Positions 7,273 through 18,600 of a stretch of 44,264 nt of DNA are shown here, piece by piece (within the stretch, counting starts at the first letter, position 1; the number at the start of each line of letters is the position of its first letter). This DNA comes from Actinomycetes bacterium (GTDB taxonomy: Bacteria > Actinomycetota > Acidimicrobiia > Acidimicrobiales > Palsa-688). The translations under genes and the position numbers were made by a program. Below the pieces are notes generated by a model that was not told the origin of the DNA, did no database searches, and saw only the letters and a program-made list of their open reading frames with translations. The DNA lies in assembly GCA_021788115.1 (NCBI GenBank), contig JAJYLA010000012.1:1-44264 (forward strand). Reading direction: 5' to 3'.

Positions 7273-8163
7273 TCAGACCGACAGGAACCGGCGTACGGCG
7301 AACGCCGAGCCCAGCATGCCGACCAGCGCGCCGACGACCAGGAGCACGACCCCGGTGAGGATGGCTTCGTGGGAGGTGACGAACAGCTCCCGGGTGCCGA
7401 GGACGGTCTCGCTGCCCACGAACGACGCAATCGTGTTGCGTACCCCGTAGGTGACGGCGAAGGCGATGACGGCTCCCGCGATCCCGTGGATCAACCCCTC
7501 GAGCATGAACGGGATCCGGATGAACCAGTTCGTCGCGCCGACGAGCTTCATCACCGCCACCTCCCTCCGACGGGCGAAGATGGCCAGCTGGATGGTGTTG
7601 ACGATGAGGGCCACCGCACCCACCATGACGCCGACCGCGAGGAACACCCCGAGGGTGCGCAGCTGGTGGAACTGGTGCAGGAGCGAGTCGATCTCCTGCT
7701 GGGCGTACGACACCTTCAACACGCCCTGCTGCCCCTGGAACTGCCTGCCGAGCTCCGCGATGTCCTGCGCCCTGGTCGGCACCACCCTGTAGGAGGGGGG
7801 CATGTCGGAGACGTGGAGCACCCCGACGATGTCGTTGTTGCTCCCGAAGATCTCCTTGAACTCCTGGTACGCCTGGGCCTTGTCCACGAAGTGGAACTTC
7901 TTGACCCCCGGGGTGCTGGACAGCTCCTTGCCGATGGCCGTGGACTCGTTCGCCGTGACGTTCGGGTCAAGGAAGATCGCCATCTCGACGCCGCCGCGCC
8001 ACTGGATCGACGCCTTGTTGATCGCCTGGCGCATGATGAGCACCCCACCGAGGGCGGACAAGGACACCGCCATCGTGACGATGGCCGACAGGGTCATGAC
8101 CAGGTTGCGGCGCAGATTGCCGCCCGTTTCGCGCGCGACGTAGCCCGTGGAGATGGCGACCAA
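7273..8163 (-). CDS. ftsX: cell division protein FtsX
   Basis: The 296-residue membrane partner of FtsE. An N-terminal cytoplasmic segment is followed by TM1 (about 22-46), an extracellular domain (about 50-170, which in actinobacteria contacts wall hydrolases such as RipC), and three further TM segments in the C-terminal permease-like domain. The cytoplasmic loop FARRREVAVMKLVGATNWFIRIPFMLEG is characteristic (only its first part is diagnostic here). FtsEX transmits ATPase activity to peptidoglycan hydrolases at the septum. The start is TTG 8163, with a G-rich stretch inside the end of ftsE as possible ribosome site; it lies 3 nt after the ftsE stop. The usual downstream smpB is absent: a convergent hydrolase follows. 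Confidence 0.93.
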   Translation of the reverse strand: MVAISTGYVARETGGNLRRNLVMTLSAIVTMAVSLSALGGVLIMRQAINKASIQWRGGVEMAIFLDPNVTANESTAIGKELSSTPGVKKFHFVDKAQAYQEFKEIFGSNNDIVGVLHVSDMPPSYRVVPTRAQDIAELGRQFQGQQGVLKVSYAQQEIDSLLHQFHQLRTLGVFLAVGVMVGAVALIVNTIQLAIFARRREVAVMKLVGATNWFIRIPFMLEGLIHGIAGAVIAFAVTYGVRNTIASFVGSETVLGTRELFVTSHEAILTGVVLLVVGALVGMLGSAFAVRRFLSV

Positions 8164-8166
8164 CTG

Positions 8167-8853
<687 letters not shown>

Positions 8854-8917
8854 AGGGGAGAAAACACGGAGACGGCCCGGGCCTTTGAGGGGTGTCCCTT
8901 CGTGTCGGGCGGAAAGT

Positions 8918-10039
8918 CTAGCCCTGAGCGGCGCGCGACGCGCGGCGCCAGCGGAGGTAGGCCTCCATGAAGGGGTCGAGCGCCCCTTCGAGGACGGCCT
9001 GGACGTTGCCGGTCTCGTAGTCGGTCCGCAGGTCCTTCACCTGCTGGTAGGGGGCCAGGACGTAGGAGCGGATCTGCGCCCCCCAGCCGACCAGGGCCTT
9101 GGGTCCGGCCATGGCGGACAGCTCGGCGTCGCGCTCCTCGCGCTGCAGCTCCGCGAGCTTGGAGGCGAGGATCTGCAGCGCCTTGGCCTTGTTCTGGTGC
9201 TGCGAGCGCTCGTTCTGCACGGCGACGACCAGCCCGGTGGGCAGGTGGGTGATCCGCACGGCCGAGTCGGTCACGTTGACGTGCTGGCCACCGGCCCCCG
9301 ACGAGCGGTACGTGTCGATTCGCAGGTCCTTCTCGTCGATGTCCACTTCCCCGGAGAGGTCCTCGAAGAAGGGCACCACGCTCACCGACGCGAAGCTCGT
9401 CTGCCGGCGCGCCTGGGAGTCGAACGGCGAGATACGCACCAGCCGGTGCATGCCCCGCTCGGAGGCGAGAAGTCCCGTCGCGTAGCGGCCGCGGACGATG
9501 AAGCTCGCGGACAGGATCCCCGCCTCCTGGCCCTCGCTCACCTCCTCGAGCTCGAACTCGAAGCCGCGCCGCTCCGCCCAGCGCTGGTACATGCGGACCA
9601 TCATCTCCGCCCAGTCCTGGGCGTCGGTGCCGCCGTCCTTGGCGTGCACCTCGCACACCGCGTCGAGCTCGTCGTGCTCGCCGGTGAACAGCGAGCGCAG
9701 CTCCAGGGTGTCGAGGTCGGCTCCGATGCTGTCCACCATCGACGCCAGCTCCCCGGCGACCGACTCGTCGGCCTCCTCGACGGCAAGCTCGTAGAGCGTT
9801 TCGGTATCCGAGACGCGGGCCCCGAGCGACTCCAGGATGTCCACGTCGGACTTGGTCTGGCCGTACTCGCGGGTCACCCGCTGCCCGACTGCGGTGTCGT
9901 CCCACAGGTCGGCTCGACCCATCTCGGCCTCGAGGCGGCCCATCCGGGCACGCAGCTCGTCGAGGCCGAGGTAGGTCTGGGCCTCTCCGAGGCGCCGCCG
10001 CAGCGCGCCGATCGCCGGCTCGAGGTCACGTACCGCCAC
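8918..10039 (-). CDS. prfB: peptide chain release factor 2
   Basis: A 373-residue RF2 that reads UGA/UAA and triggers hydrolysis of peptidyl-tRNA. It has the RF2 anticodon-like tripeptide SPF (204-206, in [11 protein letters not shown]) and the GGQ motif (250-252) whose Gln is methylated and acts in the peptidyl transferase centre. The frame is continuous from GTG 10039, so the autoregulatory +1 frameshift found in many bacterial prfB genes is absent, as is usual in actinobacteria. It begins 6 nt after the secA stop, so it is probably cotranscribed with secA. Confidence 0.95.
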   Translation of the reverse strand: MAVRDLEPAIGALRRRLGEAQTYLGLDELRARMGRLEAEMGRADLWDDTAVGQRVTREYGQTKSDVDILESLGARVSDTETLYELAVEEADESVAGELASMVDSIGADLDTLELRSLFTGEHDELDAVCEVHAKDGGTDAQDWAEMMVRMYQRWAERRGFEFELEEVSEGQEAGILSASFIVRGRYATGLLASERGMHRLVRISPFDSQARRQTSFASVSVVPFFEDLSGEVDIDEKDLRIDTYRSSGAGGQHVNVTDSAVRITHLPTGLVVAVQNERSQHQNKAKALQILASKLAELQREERDAELSAMAGPKALVGWGAQIRSYVLAPYQQVKDLRTDYETGNVQAVLEGALDPFMEAYLRWRRASRAAQG

Positions 10040-10045
10040 GCCCGC

Positions 10046-12799
<2,754 letters not shown>

Positions 12800-12808
12800 C
12801 GTCCTCCC

Positions 12809-12848
12809 ATCGTACCGGCGCCCCTCGGGGGCGGGGCGCCGCTACCCT
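12809..12848. promoter_or_regulatory. divergent promoters flanking a perfect 8-bp dyad
   Basis: On the minus strand TACGAT (12814-12809) lies 9 nt before secA ATG. On the plus strand TACCCT (12843-12848) lies 6 nt before the DUF2079 GTG. Between them GGCGCCCC (12817-12824) and GGGGCGCC (12833-12840) form a perfect inverted repeat that occupies the -35 space of both promoters. It could be an operator or simply a GC-rich hairpin. Confidence 0.4.
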
Positions 12849-12854
12849 CACCCC

Positions 12855-14327
12855 GTGGCCGTCCGCGCCCACGTCCGAGCCCGCGTCCGGGCGCGCCCGG
12901 CGAAACCGTCGCTGCGCTCCCTCCTGCCACACCTGCCCCTGGCGGTGCTCGTGGTCGCCTACGCGGTGCGCTTCAGCCTGCTGTCGGTCCAGGTGCACGA
13001 CGGGTTCGGCACCCCTCCCTACGACATGGCGCTGTTCGACCAGGGCATCTGGCTCCTCAGCCGCTTCCACGCCCCCTTCGTAACGGTGATGGGCCGCGAC
13101 CTCTTCGGCGACCACACCGCGTTCATCCTCGTGCTCGCGGTGCCGTTGTACTGGGTGTACCCCCACGCCCAGACCCTGCTCGTCCTGCAGTCCTGTCTCC
13201 TGGCCGCGGCAGCCGTCCCCATCTACCTCCTCGGCCGGAGGCTCCTGCGCAGCACCGTGCTGGCCACAGCCCTCGCGGCCGCGTACCTCCTCAACCCGGC
13301 GCTGCAGGACGGAAACCTCGAGCAGTTCCACCCGGAGTCCTTTTTGGTGCTGGCCCTGGCGGTGGGCATCTACGCGGCCGTGGAGTGGCGGCCGAAGCTG
13401 TTCCTCGCCGCCGCCGTCGCCGCCCTGCTGTGCAAGCAGGACACCGCCCTGCTGGTCATCCCGCTCGCCCTGTGGGTGGCGTGGCGGCGCAACCGCCGCT
13501 TGGGGCTGATCCTGGCCGGCAGCGCCGCCCTGTACATGGCGATCGCGTTCGAGGTGATCATCAGGGCCTTTCTCGGCACCGCGTCGTTCAACATGACCCG
13601 GATCCCCTTCGGCGGGATGCTCGGCTTCGTCGAGGCCATCGTCACCAAGCCACGCCAGGTGTGGGACTACGCCACCAGCCGCGGGCGCCCGTTCTACCTG
13701 TGGCAGATGGGTGCCGCTGTCGGGTGGGTCTTCGTCGTGGCCCCGGAGATAGCCGCTGTCGGGGTGCTCACCTTCCTCGAGAACGAGCTGGCCGACTTCG
13801 GCTACATGCACCACATCAACTACCACTACTCGATGCCGCTCGTGCCCGTGCTGCTGGCCGGGACGGTGTACGCGCTCAGCCGGCTCCGCACGGCGGCCCG
13901 GCGGCGGGCGGCGACGGGGCTGGTCACCGCCTGCGCGTTCGCTGCGTGCGTGGTGTGGGGCCTCGCCCCCTTCTCGGAGCACAGCTACCCGCACTGGAAC
14001 CCCTCGAGCCCCAAGGTGCACGAGATCGACGCCGTGCTGCGCGAACTGCCCCCCCACGCCGTCGTCTCCGCGTGGTACCCGATCGTGTCGCACATCGACC
14101 ACCGGACGCGCGTCTACATGTGGCCGACGCCCTTCGCCGCCCATTACTGGGGCCTCTACCGGCACGAGGGCGAGCGGCTTCCCTTCGCCGGCGACGTCCA
14201 GTACCTCGTCCTGCCGAGCCCGCTGACCGGAACGGACGCGAGCGTGTTCTCCGGGATCGCCAGCCGCTTCTCGCCCGTGGACGAGGGGGGAGGGGTGACC
14301 CTCTACCGGCGGATCGCGCCGGGGTAG
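12855..14327 (+). CDS. DUF2079 polytopic membrane protein
   Basis: A 490-residue integral membrane protein with about nine to ten hydrophobic segments. It matches the DUF2079 pattern: a basic N-terminus, an early YDMALFDQGIW motif (in the first periplasmic loop, like GT-C enzymes) and FGDHTAFIL, LEQFHPESF and CKQDTALL motifs. DUF2079 proteins resemble GT-C glycosyltransferases and O-mannosyl/arabinosyl transferases, but no activity is established. GTG 12855 follows TACCCT by 6 nt, indicating a leaderless transcript. The gene is divergent from secA and ends at a strong hairpin shared with the convergent response regulator. Confidence 0.78.
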   Translation: MAVRAHVRARVRARPAKPSLRSLLPHLPLAVLVVAYAVRFSLLSVQVHDGFGTPPYDMALFDQGIWLLSRFHAPFVTVMGRDLFGDHTAFILVLAVPLYWVYPHAQTLLVLQSCLLAAAAVPIYLLGRRLLRSTVLATALAAAYLLNPALQDGNLEQFHPESFLVLALAVGIYAAVEWRPKLFLAAAVAALLCKQDTALLVIPLALWVAWRRNRRLGLILAGSAALYMAIAFEVIIRAFLGTASFNMTRIPFGGMLGFVEAIVTKPRQVWDYATSRGRPFYLWQMGAAVGWVFVVAPEIAAVGVLTFLENELADFGYMHHINYHYSMPLVPVLLAGTVYALSRLRTAARRRAATGLVTACAFAACVVWGLAPFSEHSYPHWNPSSPKVHEIDAVLRELPPHAVVSAWYPIVSHIDHRTRVYMWPTPFAAHYWGLYRHEGERLPFAGDVQYLVLPSPLTGTDASVFSGIASRFSPVDEGGGVTLYRRIAPG

Positions 14328-14334
14328 ACACCCG

Positions 14335-14356
14335 GGCGGGGGTACGCACCCCCGCC
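14335..14356. terminator. strong hairpin between convergent genes
   Basis: GGCGGGGGT (14335-14343) and ACCCCCGCC (14348-14356) form a perfect 9-bp stem with a 4-nt loop, 7 nt after the DUF2079 stop and 8 nt from the response-regulator stop. There is no U-tract; it probably serves both genes. Confidence 0.65.
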
Positions 14357-14364
14357 GGCGACGG

Positions 14365-15054
14365 TCACGGGTGGTGGGGGTCGAGGAGCCGCTTGCGCAC
14401 CGCGTACATCGCCGCTTCCATCCTCGAGTGCAGGTGCAGCTTCTCGAGGATGTGGCGGACGTGGTTCTTGACCGTGTTCTCGGAGATGTACAGCGCGTCG
14501 GCGACGTCTTTGTTGCTCATGCCCCGTGCCACCAGCTTGAGGACCTGCAGCTCCCTGGCGGTGAGCGCCGGGGCCGGGAGCTCCTGGTCCCGCTCGCTGG
14601 CCTGACGGGCGAGCGCGTTGAACTCGTGGAGGAGCTTCGAGGCCATCGGGGGGGATATGAGGCTGTGGCCCTTCATGACGGCGTGCACGGCGCTCGCCAC
14701 CTCGTCGATGGAGATCTCCTTGAGCAGGTAGCCGTTGACACCGGCCTTGATGGCCTCGTAGAGGTCGTCCTCCTCGTCGGAGACGGTGAGCATCAGGATG
14801 CGGGTCGTGGGCAGGGCGGCGCGGATGCGGCGCGCCGCGTCGACGCCGCTGAGCCGCGGCATGCGCACGTCCAGGAGCACCACGTCAGGAGCGAGCGCTT
14901 CGGCCCGCGCGACGGCGTCCTCGCCGTCGGCGGCCTCGGCGACGACCTCGATGTCGTCTTCCGCGCTGAGGACCGTTTCGAGCCCGCGCCGGAACAGAAC
15001 CTGGTCGTCGGCGATCAGGACCCGGACCGTATCGGGCCCGAGCTGCTCAGTCAT
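14365..15054 (-). CDS. NarL/FixJ-family response regulator
   Basis: A 229-residue two-component regulator. The receiver domain (about 10-128) has acidic residues Asp16-Asp17, phospho-acceptor Asp62 in DVVLLDVRMP, a Thr in MLTVSDEED and Lys in GYLLKE. The C-terminal LuxR-type helix-turn-helix (about 162-220) carries LTARELQVLKLVARG and SENTVKNHVRHIL. No histidine kinase lies in the window, so it is an orphan locally. ATG 15054 sits 8 nt after TACCGT. The target genes are unknown. Confidence 0.93.
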   Translation of the reverse strand: MTEQLGPDTVRVLIADDQVLFRRGLETVLSAEDDIEVVAEAADGEDAVARAEALAPDVVLLDVRMPRLSGVDAARRIRAALPTTRILMLTVSDEEDDLYEAIKAGVNGYLLKEISIDEVASAVHAVMKGHSLISPPMASKLLHEFNALARQASERDQELPAPALTARELQVLKLVARGMSNKDVADALYISENTVKNHVRHILEKLHLHSRMEAAMYAVRKRLLDPHHP

Positions 15055-15062
15055 GCCGGTCG

Positions 15063-15068
15063 ACGGTA
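15063..15068 (-). promoter_or_regulatory. -10 box of the response regulator gene
   Basis: Minus-strand TACCGT (15068-15063) is 8 nt before ATG 15054, giving a transcript with one or two bases of leader at most. Confidence 0.4.
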
Positions 15069-15111
15069 GTGGACCTCAGCGGCTGACCTGGTCTTTGACC
15101 CCACACTCGCC

Positions 15112-15194
15112 TGGCTACCCCGGGGCCCCTGCGGCCCCGCCGGCAACCAGGACTTACTCCTAAGCCGCACCATGATCGGCGACGGTCCGTCGCC
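15112..15194. other. structured intergenic DNA, two inverted repeats
   Basis: The 330-nt gap between the response regulator and the Trm112-like gene has no convincing full gene. It does hold an extended imperfect hairpin at 15112-15153 (outer arms CCTGGCTACC / GGCAACCAGG, inner GGGGCC / GGCCCC). A near-perfect 17-nt palindrome GGCGACGGTCCGTCGCC lies at 15178-15194. I compared it by eye with SAM-IV, cobalamin, c-di-GMP and SRP RNA consensus features and found no match. It could be a terminator for the minus-strand operon or an unknown RNA. Confidence 0.4.
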
Positions 15195-15387
15195 TTACGT
15201 GGGTCGCTTCGCCTGCGGCTGGCATCGACTTGCAACCACAGACCCGCTGAGGTCCGCCGCCACGATACCGGACCGCCGGGCGGTACTCATGCGCCGGGCG
15301 GCCGCCGCGGCGGCGGGCGGCGGCCTCCTCGACCTGCCCCGGCGTCGCGGCCGCCGCGGCGAACATGCCGGCGGAGTCGGGCGGCAC
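15160..15387 (-). pseudogene. 5' remnant of phosphoglucose/phosphomannose isomerase-like gene
   Basis: A GTG 12 nt after the Trm112-like stop opens a 75-codon frame. Its first 25 or so residues (PPDSAGMFAAAAATPGQVEE in part) match the typical start of bifunctional phosphoglucose/phosphomannose isomerases of the SIS family (pattern DSxGMFxATAxLPEQ). These usually follow manB and the Trm112-like gene in actinobacteria. The rest is Arg-rich and lacks the GxGGSG sugar-phosphate motif, and the frame stops at 15160 where about 330 residues would be expected. I read it as a deletion remnant; a chance small ORF is the alternative. Confidence 0.4.
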
Positions 15388-15399
15388 GGGACGCGCCGT

Positions 15400-15684
15400 C
15401 TAGGCCGTGGGGTCGCCGGATCCCGGCGCGGCAGGCGCCGGCGGCCCCCGGTCGTCGAAGGTCGGCCGGATCCCTTCCTGCGCGGCCTTCGCCAGGAGCC
15501 TCTCGTGCTCCTCGTCGCCGAGCGTCTCGGCCTCGTCGATCAGCATGACCGGGATGTCGTCGGCGACGCGGTAGCGCAGCCTCAGGCGCGGGTTGTACAG
15601 CCAGTCCTCGTCCTCGAAGTACAGGAGGGGTCCCTTGTCCTTGGGGCAGGCGAGGATCTCGAGCAGCCGCGGGTCGAGGGCCAT
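15400..15684 (-). CDS. Trm112-like / UPF0434 small protein
   Basis: A 94-residue protein of the Trm112/YcaR (UPF0434) family. The diagnostic N-terminus LLEILACPKDKGPLLYF (8-24) and RYRVADDIPVML (about 37-48) are present. Only one Cys (13) is kept, so it is not an obvious zinc protein. The C-terminal 25 residues are Pro/Ala-rich and unconserved. Eukaryotic and archaeal Trm112 activates methyltransferases; the bacterial role is unclear. ATG 15684 directly abuts the stop of the upstream phosphomannomutase fusion (TAGATG), indicating translational coupling. The manB-Trm112 pairing is conserved in actinobacteria. Confidence 0.85.
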   Translation of the reverse strand: MALDPRLLEILACPKDKGPLLYFEDEDWLYNPRLRLRYRVADDIPVMLIDEAETLGDEEHERLLAKAAQEGIRPTFDDRGPPAPAAPGSGDPTA

Positions 15685-18600
15685 CTACGAGTTCTCCCGG
15701 ACGACGGACAGCACCTCTGCGGTGTGGGCGTCGCAGGCGCCGCGGTCGGCAGCTTCGAGGTTGAGACGCAGCAGGGGTTCGGTGTTGGAGGGCCGGAGAT
15801 TGAACCACCAGTCGCCGAGGTCGACCGTGAGACCGTCGAGGCGGTCCTGGCGGGCGCCGGCGAAGCGCCGGGCGACGGCGTCGATCGCCGCGGCGGGGTC
15901 CGCGACGCGGGTGTTGATCTCCCCCGAGTCGGCGTAGCGCTCGAACTCGCCGCGCAGGGCCGACAGCGGCCGGCCCGCCCTGGAGAGCACCTCGAGGACC
16001 ACCAGGGCGGCGACGGCGCCCGAGTCGGCGCGGTAGTTGTTCCGGAAGTAGTAGTGCCCGGAGTGCTCACCGCCGAAGAGGGCGTCGGTGTCGGCCATCA
16101 CCGCCTTGATGTAGGAGTGCCCGACCCGCGTGCGCACGGGCGTGCCGCCGCGCTCGCGCACGATCTCCGGCACCGCCTTCGAGCACACGAGGTTGTACAA
16201 GATGGTGGCGCCCGGGTTCTTCTCCAGCACCGAGGCGGCGACGAGCGCCGTGGTGGTGGACCCGGAGACGGGTACGCCGCGGTCGTCGACGAGGAAGCAG
16301 CGGTCGGCGTCGCCGTCGAAGGCAAGCCCGACGTCGGCCCCGGTCTCTGCGATGCGCCGCTGGAGGGCGACCAGGTTCTCGGGCTGGATGGGATCCGCCG
16401 GGTGGTTGGGGAAGGTCCCGTCGAGCTCGCCGAAGAGGACCTCGAGCTCGAACGGCAGACCCTCGAACACGGCGGGTACCACCAGGCCGCCCATGCCGTT
16501 GGCGGTGTCCGCGACGACCCGCAGGGGACGGAGGTCGCCGAGGCTCACGAAAGAGCGAACCTTGGCGGCGTAGTCGCCGAGCACGTCGCGCCTGGTCACC
16601 GTCCCTCGCCCGAGGGCCGTGTCGAGCGGGCTGTCGACGGCGGACTTCACGGCCATGCGCAGCTGGCCGAGACCCGTCTCGGCTCCCACCGGGCGGGCGC
16701 CGGCCAGGCACAGCTTGATGCCGTTGTAGCCCGCCGGGTTGTGGGAGGCGGTGAACATGGCGCCCGGGGCGTCGAGACGCCCGGAGGCGAAGTACAGCTC
16801 GTCGGTGGACGTGAGCCCGAGGTCGACGACGTCCACCCCGGCGCCGGTGACCCCCTCGGAGAACGCCGCCACCAGCTCCTCACCCGAGGGCCGCATGTCC
16901 CGGGCGACGAGCACCCGCGGCGCCGCGGCGAAACGTGCGAAGGCGACGCCGACGGCGCGTGCGAGGGCGGGGCTCAGCTGGTCGGGCACGGTACCCCGGA
17001 TGTCGTAGGCCTTGAACACGCTGTCCAGCGTGGCGGGGTCGAGGGAGGGCATGCCGCCCGGAACCTTAGCGGCATCCCGGCCTGTACCGAGGTGCCGCCC
17101 ACGCCCCGAGGCCGCCGAGTGGCCGGTGGAGGGGTAGGAGACCGGGCGCATCCGCCACAGAAGGACGACGGCCGCCAGCCCGAGGAGGGAGAGGATGAAC
17201 CCCAGCCAGTCGATGGCGGTGTACCCGTAGGTGAGCGTGACGTGGTCGGCGGTGGGGATCACCACCATCAGGTTGGGCGTGACGCGGTAGACGCCGCGGG
17301 CCCCGTGGGCCTGCCAGTTGGGGAAGTACGACGTCTTGACCAGTACCGGTACGCCCGTGCGGTCGACGTTGAAGGAGATCGACTCGGTGCCCTCGTGGAT
17401 GGCCGACACCTGCACTGGCGGCAGCGGCGTGCGCGGCACCAAAGCCTGGTTGGGCGCGACCCTCGCCCAGTTCTTCGGGCCGGACGCGGCCTCGTAGACG
17501 TCCCAGCGGGTCGGGTCGAGGTACCACGACTCGGATCCGGCGAGCCACTTCTTGCCGCCTCCGCTCACCCCGGTCATGACCACCGGCTGGTTGGCGAGGG
17601 CGGAAACCTCGGCGGAGTCGGCGACCTCGTAGATCTTCCAGGTGCGCTGCTTCACCGACGTCGTCGAGCCGGACGTGTAGCTCACCGGGAAGGGGCCGAC
17701 GGTCGCCACGAGGCGCAGGTTGCTGTCGGCGTCCGCCTGGGCCTCCACGTTGGGGGTGACCGCCATGAAGTACTTGACGCCGAGCATCTGGAGGTGCTGG
17801 ACGCCTTCGGCCACGTCGGGTGAGGACGGGTAGTCGAGCCCGCGCACCGGGTCCGAGGGGTGCTCGGAGAGCTCGGCGGCGTTGAGGAAGTGATACGGCG
17901 TCGTCGCGGACGACTCGTAGTAGAGGCCCTCCATCGAGCCGATGCAGCCGTGGGTCCAGTACGGCAGCAGCATGAGGGCGTCGGGGGTGCCCATCTGGTC
18001 GAGCTCGGGCTCGTACTCCCACATGGCGCGCCCACACCCGAAGGCCGGGTCGTTGCCGAGCTTGCGCATCTCGGCGACGAGTGCGAAGTACTCCTTCTCG
18101 CGGGCCTTCCCCGGGTTCTGATAGCCCGAGTAGTTCCAGTACACCCAGGAGGGGACAAAAGACGAGTCGTTGCTGCGGATGCCCAGCCAGTCGTAGGCGC
18201 CCGACGCGGTCACCCGGCCGAAGGGCAGGTTGCGCAGCGGGTAGTTCACCCAGACCATCGCCACGAGGACGGTCACGATCGGCACCGGGATGAGGCTCCT
18301 GGCGCGGGTGGTGCCGTGGCGGAAGGAGTCTGCCAGGGCGGACCCGACCTCCATGAACGCGATCCCGGCGAGCAAGTACAGGCACAGGTACCAGAACGGG
18401 AGGCTGCGGGCGTTCCAGAGGCGCGCCTGGGGGGCGAAGCGGAACACCAGGCCCGAGAGCGCCGTCATGACGGCGAGGAAGCCGCCCGTCCTGTTGCGCC
18501 GCACGATCGACATCACCAGCCCCGCCGCGGCGATCAGGAACAGCCAGAGGTCCTTGGCGGGGAACAGCGTGGACACGTACTGGGTGATCTTCTGATAGCC

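Noticed and set aside
8918-10039. Possible programmed +1 frameshift in prfB
   Set aside because: The frame is continuous from GTG and has no internal in-frame UGA near the N-terminus.
15055-15390. Riboswitch or SRP/tmRNA in the intergenic gap
   Set aside because: Hairpins are present, but none of the conserved core sequences of SAM-IV, cobalamin, c-di-GMP, c-di-AMP, SRP or tmRNA could be found by eye.
15172-17823. Open frame of 883 codons on the plus strand
   Set aside because: Antisense shadow of the phosphomannomutase fusion and Trm112-like gene; no motifs of its own.
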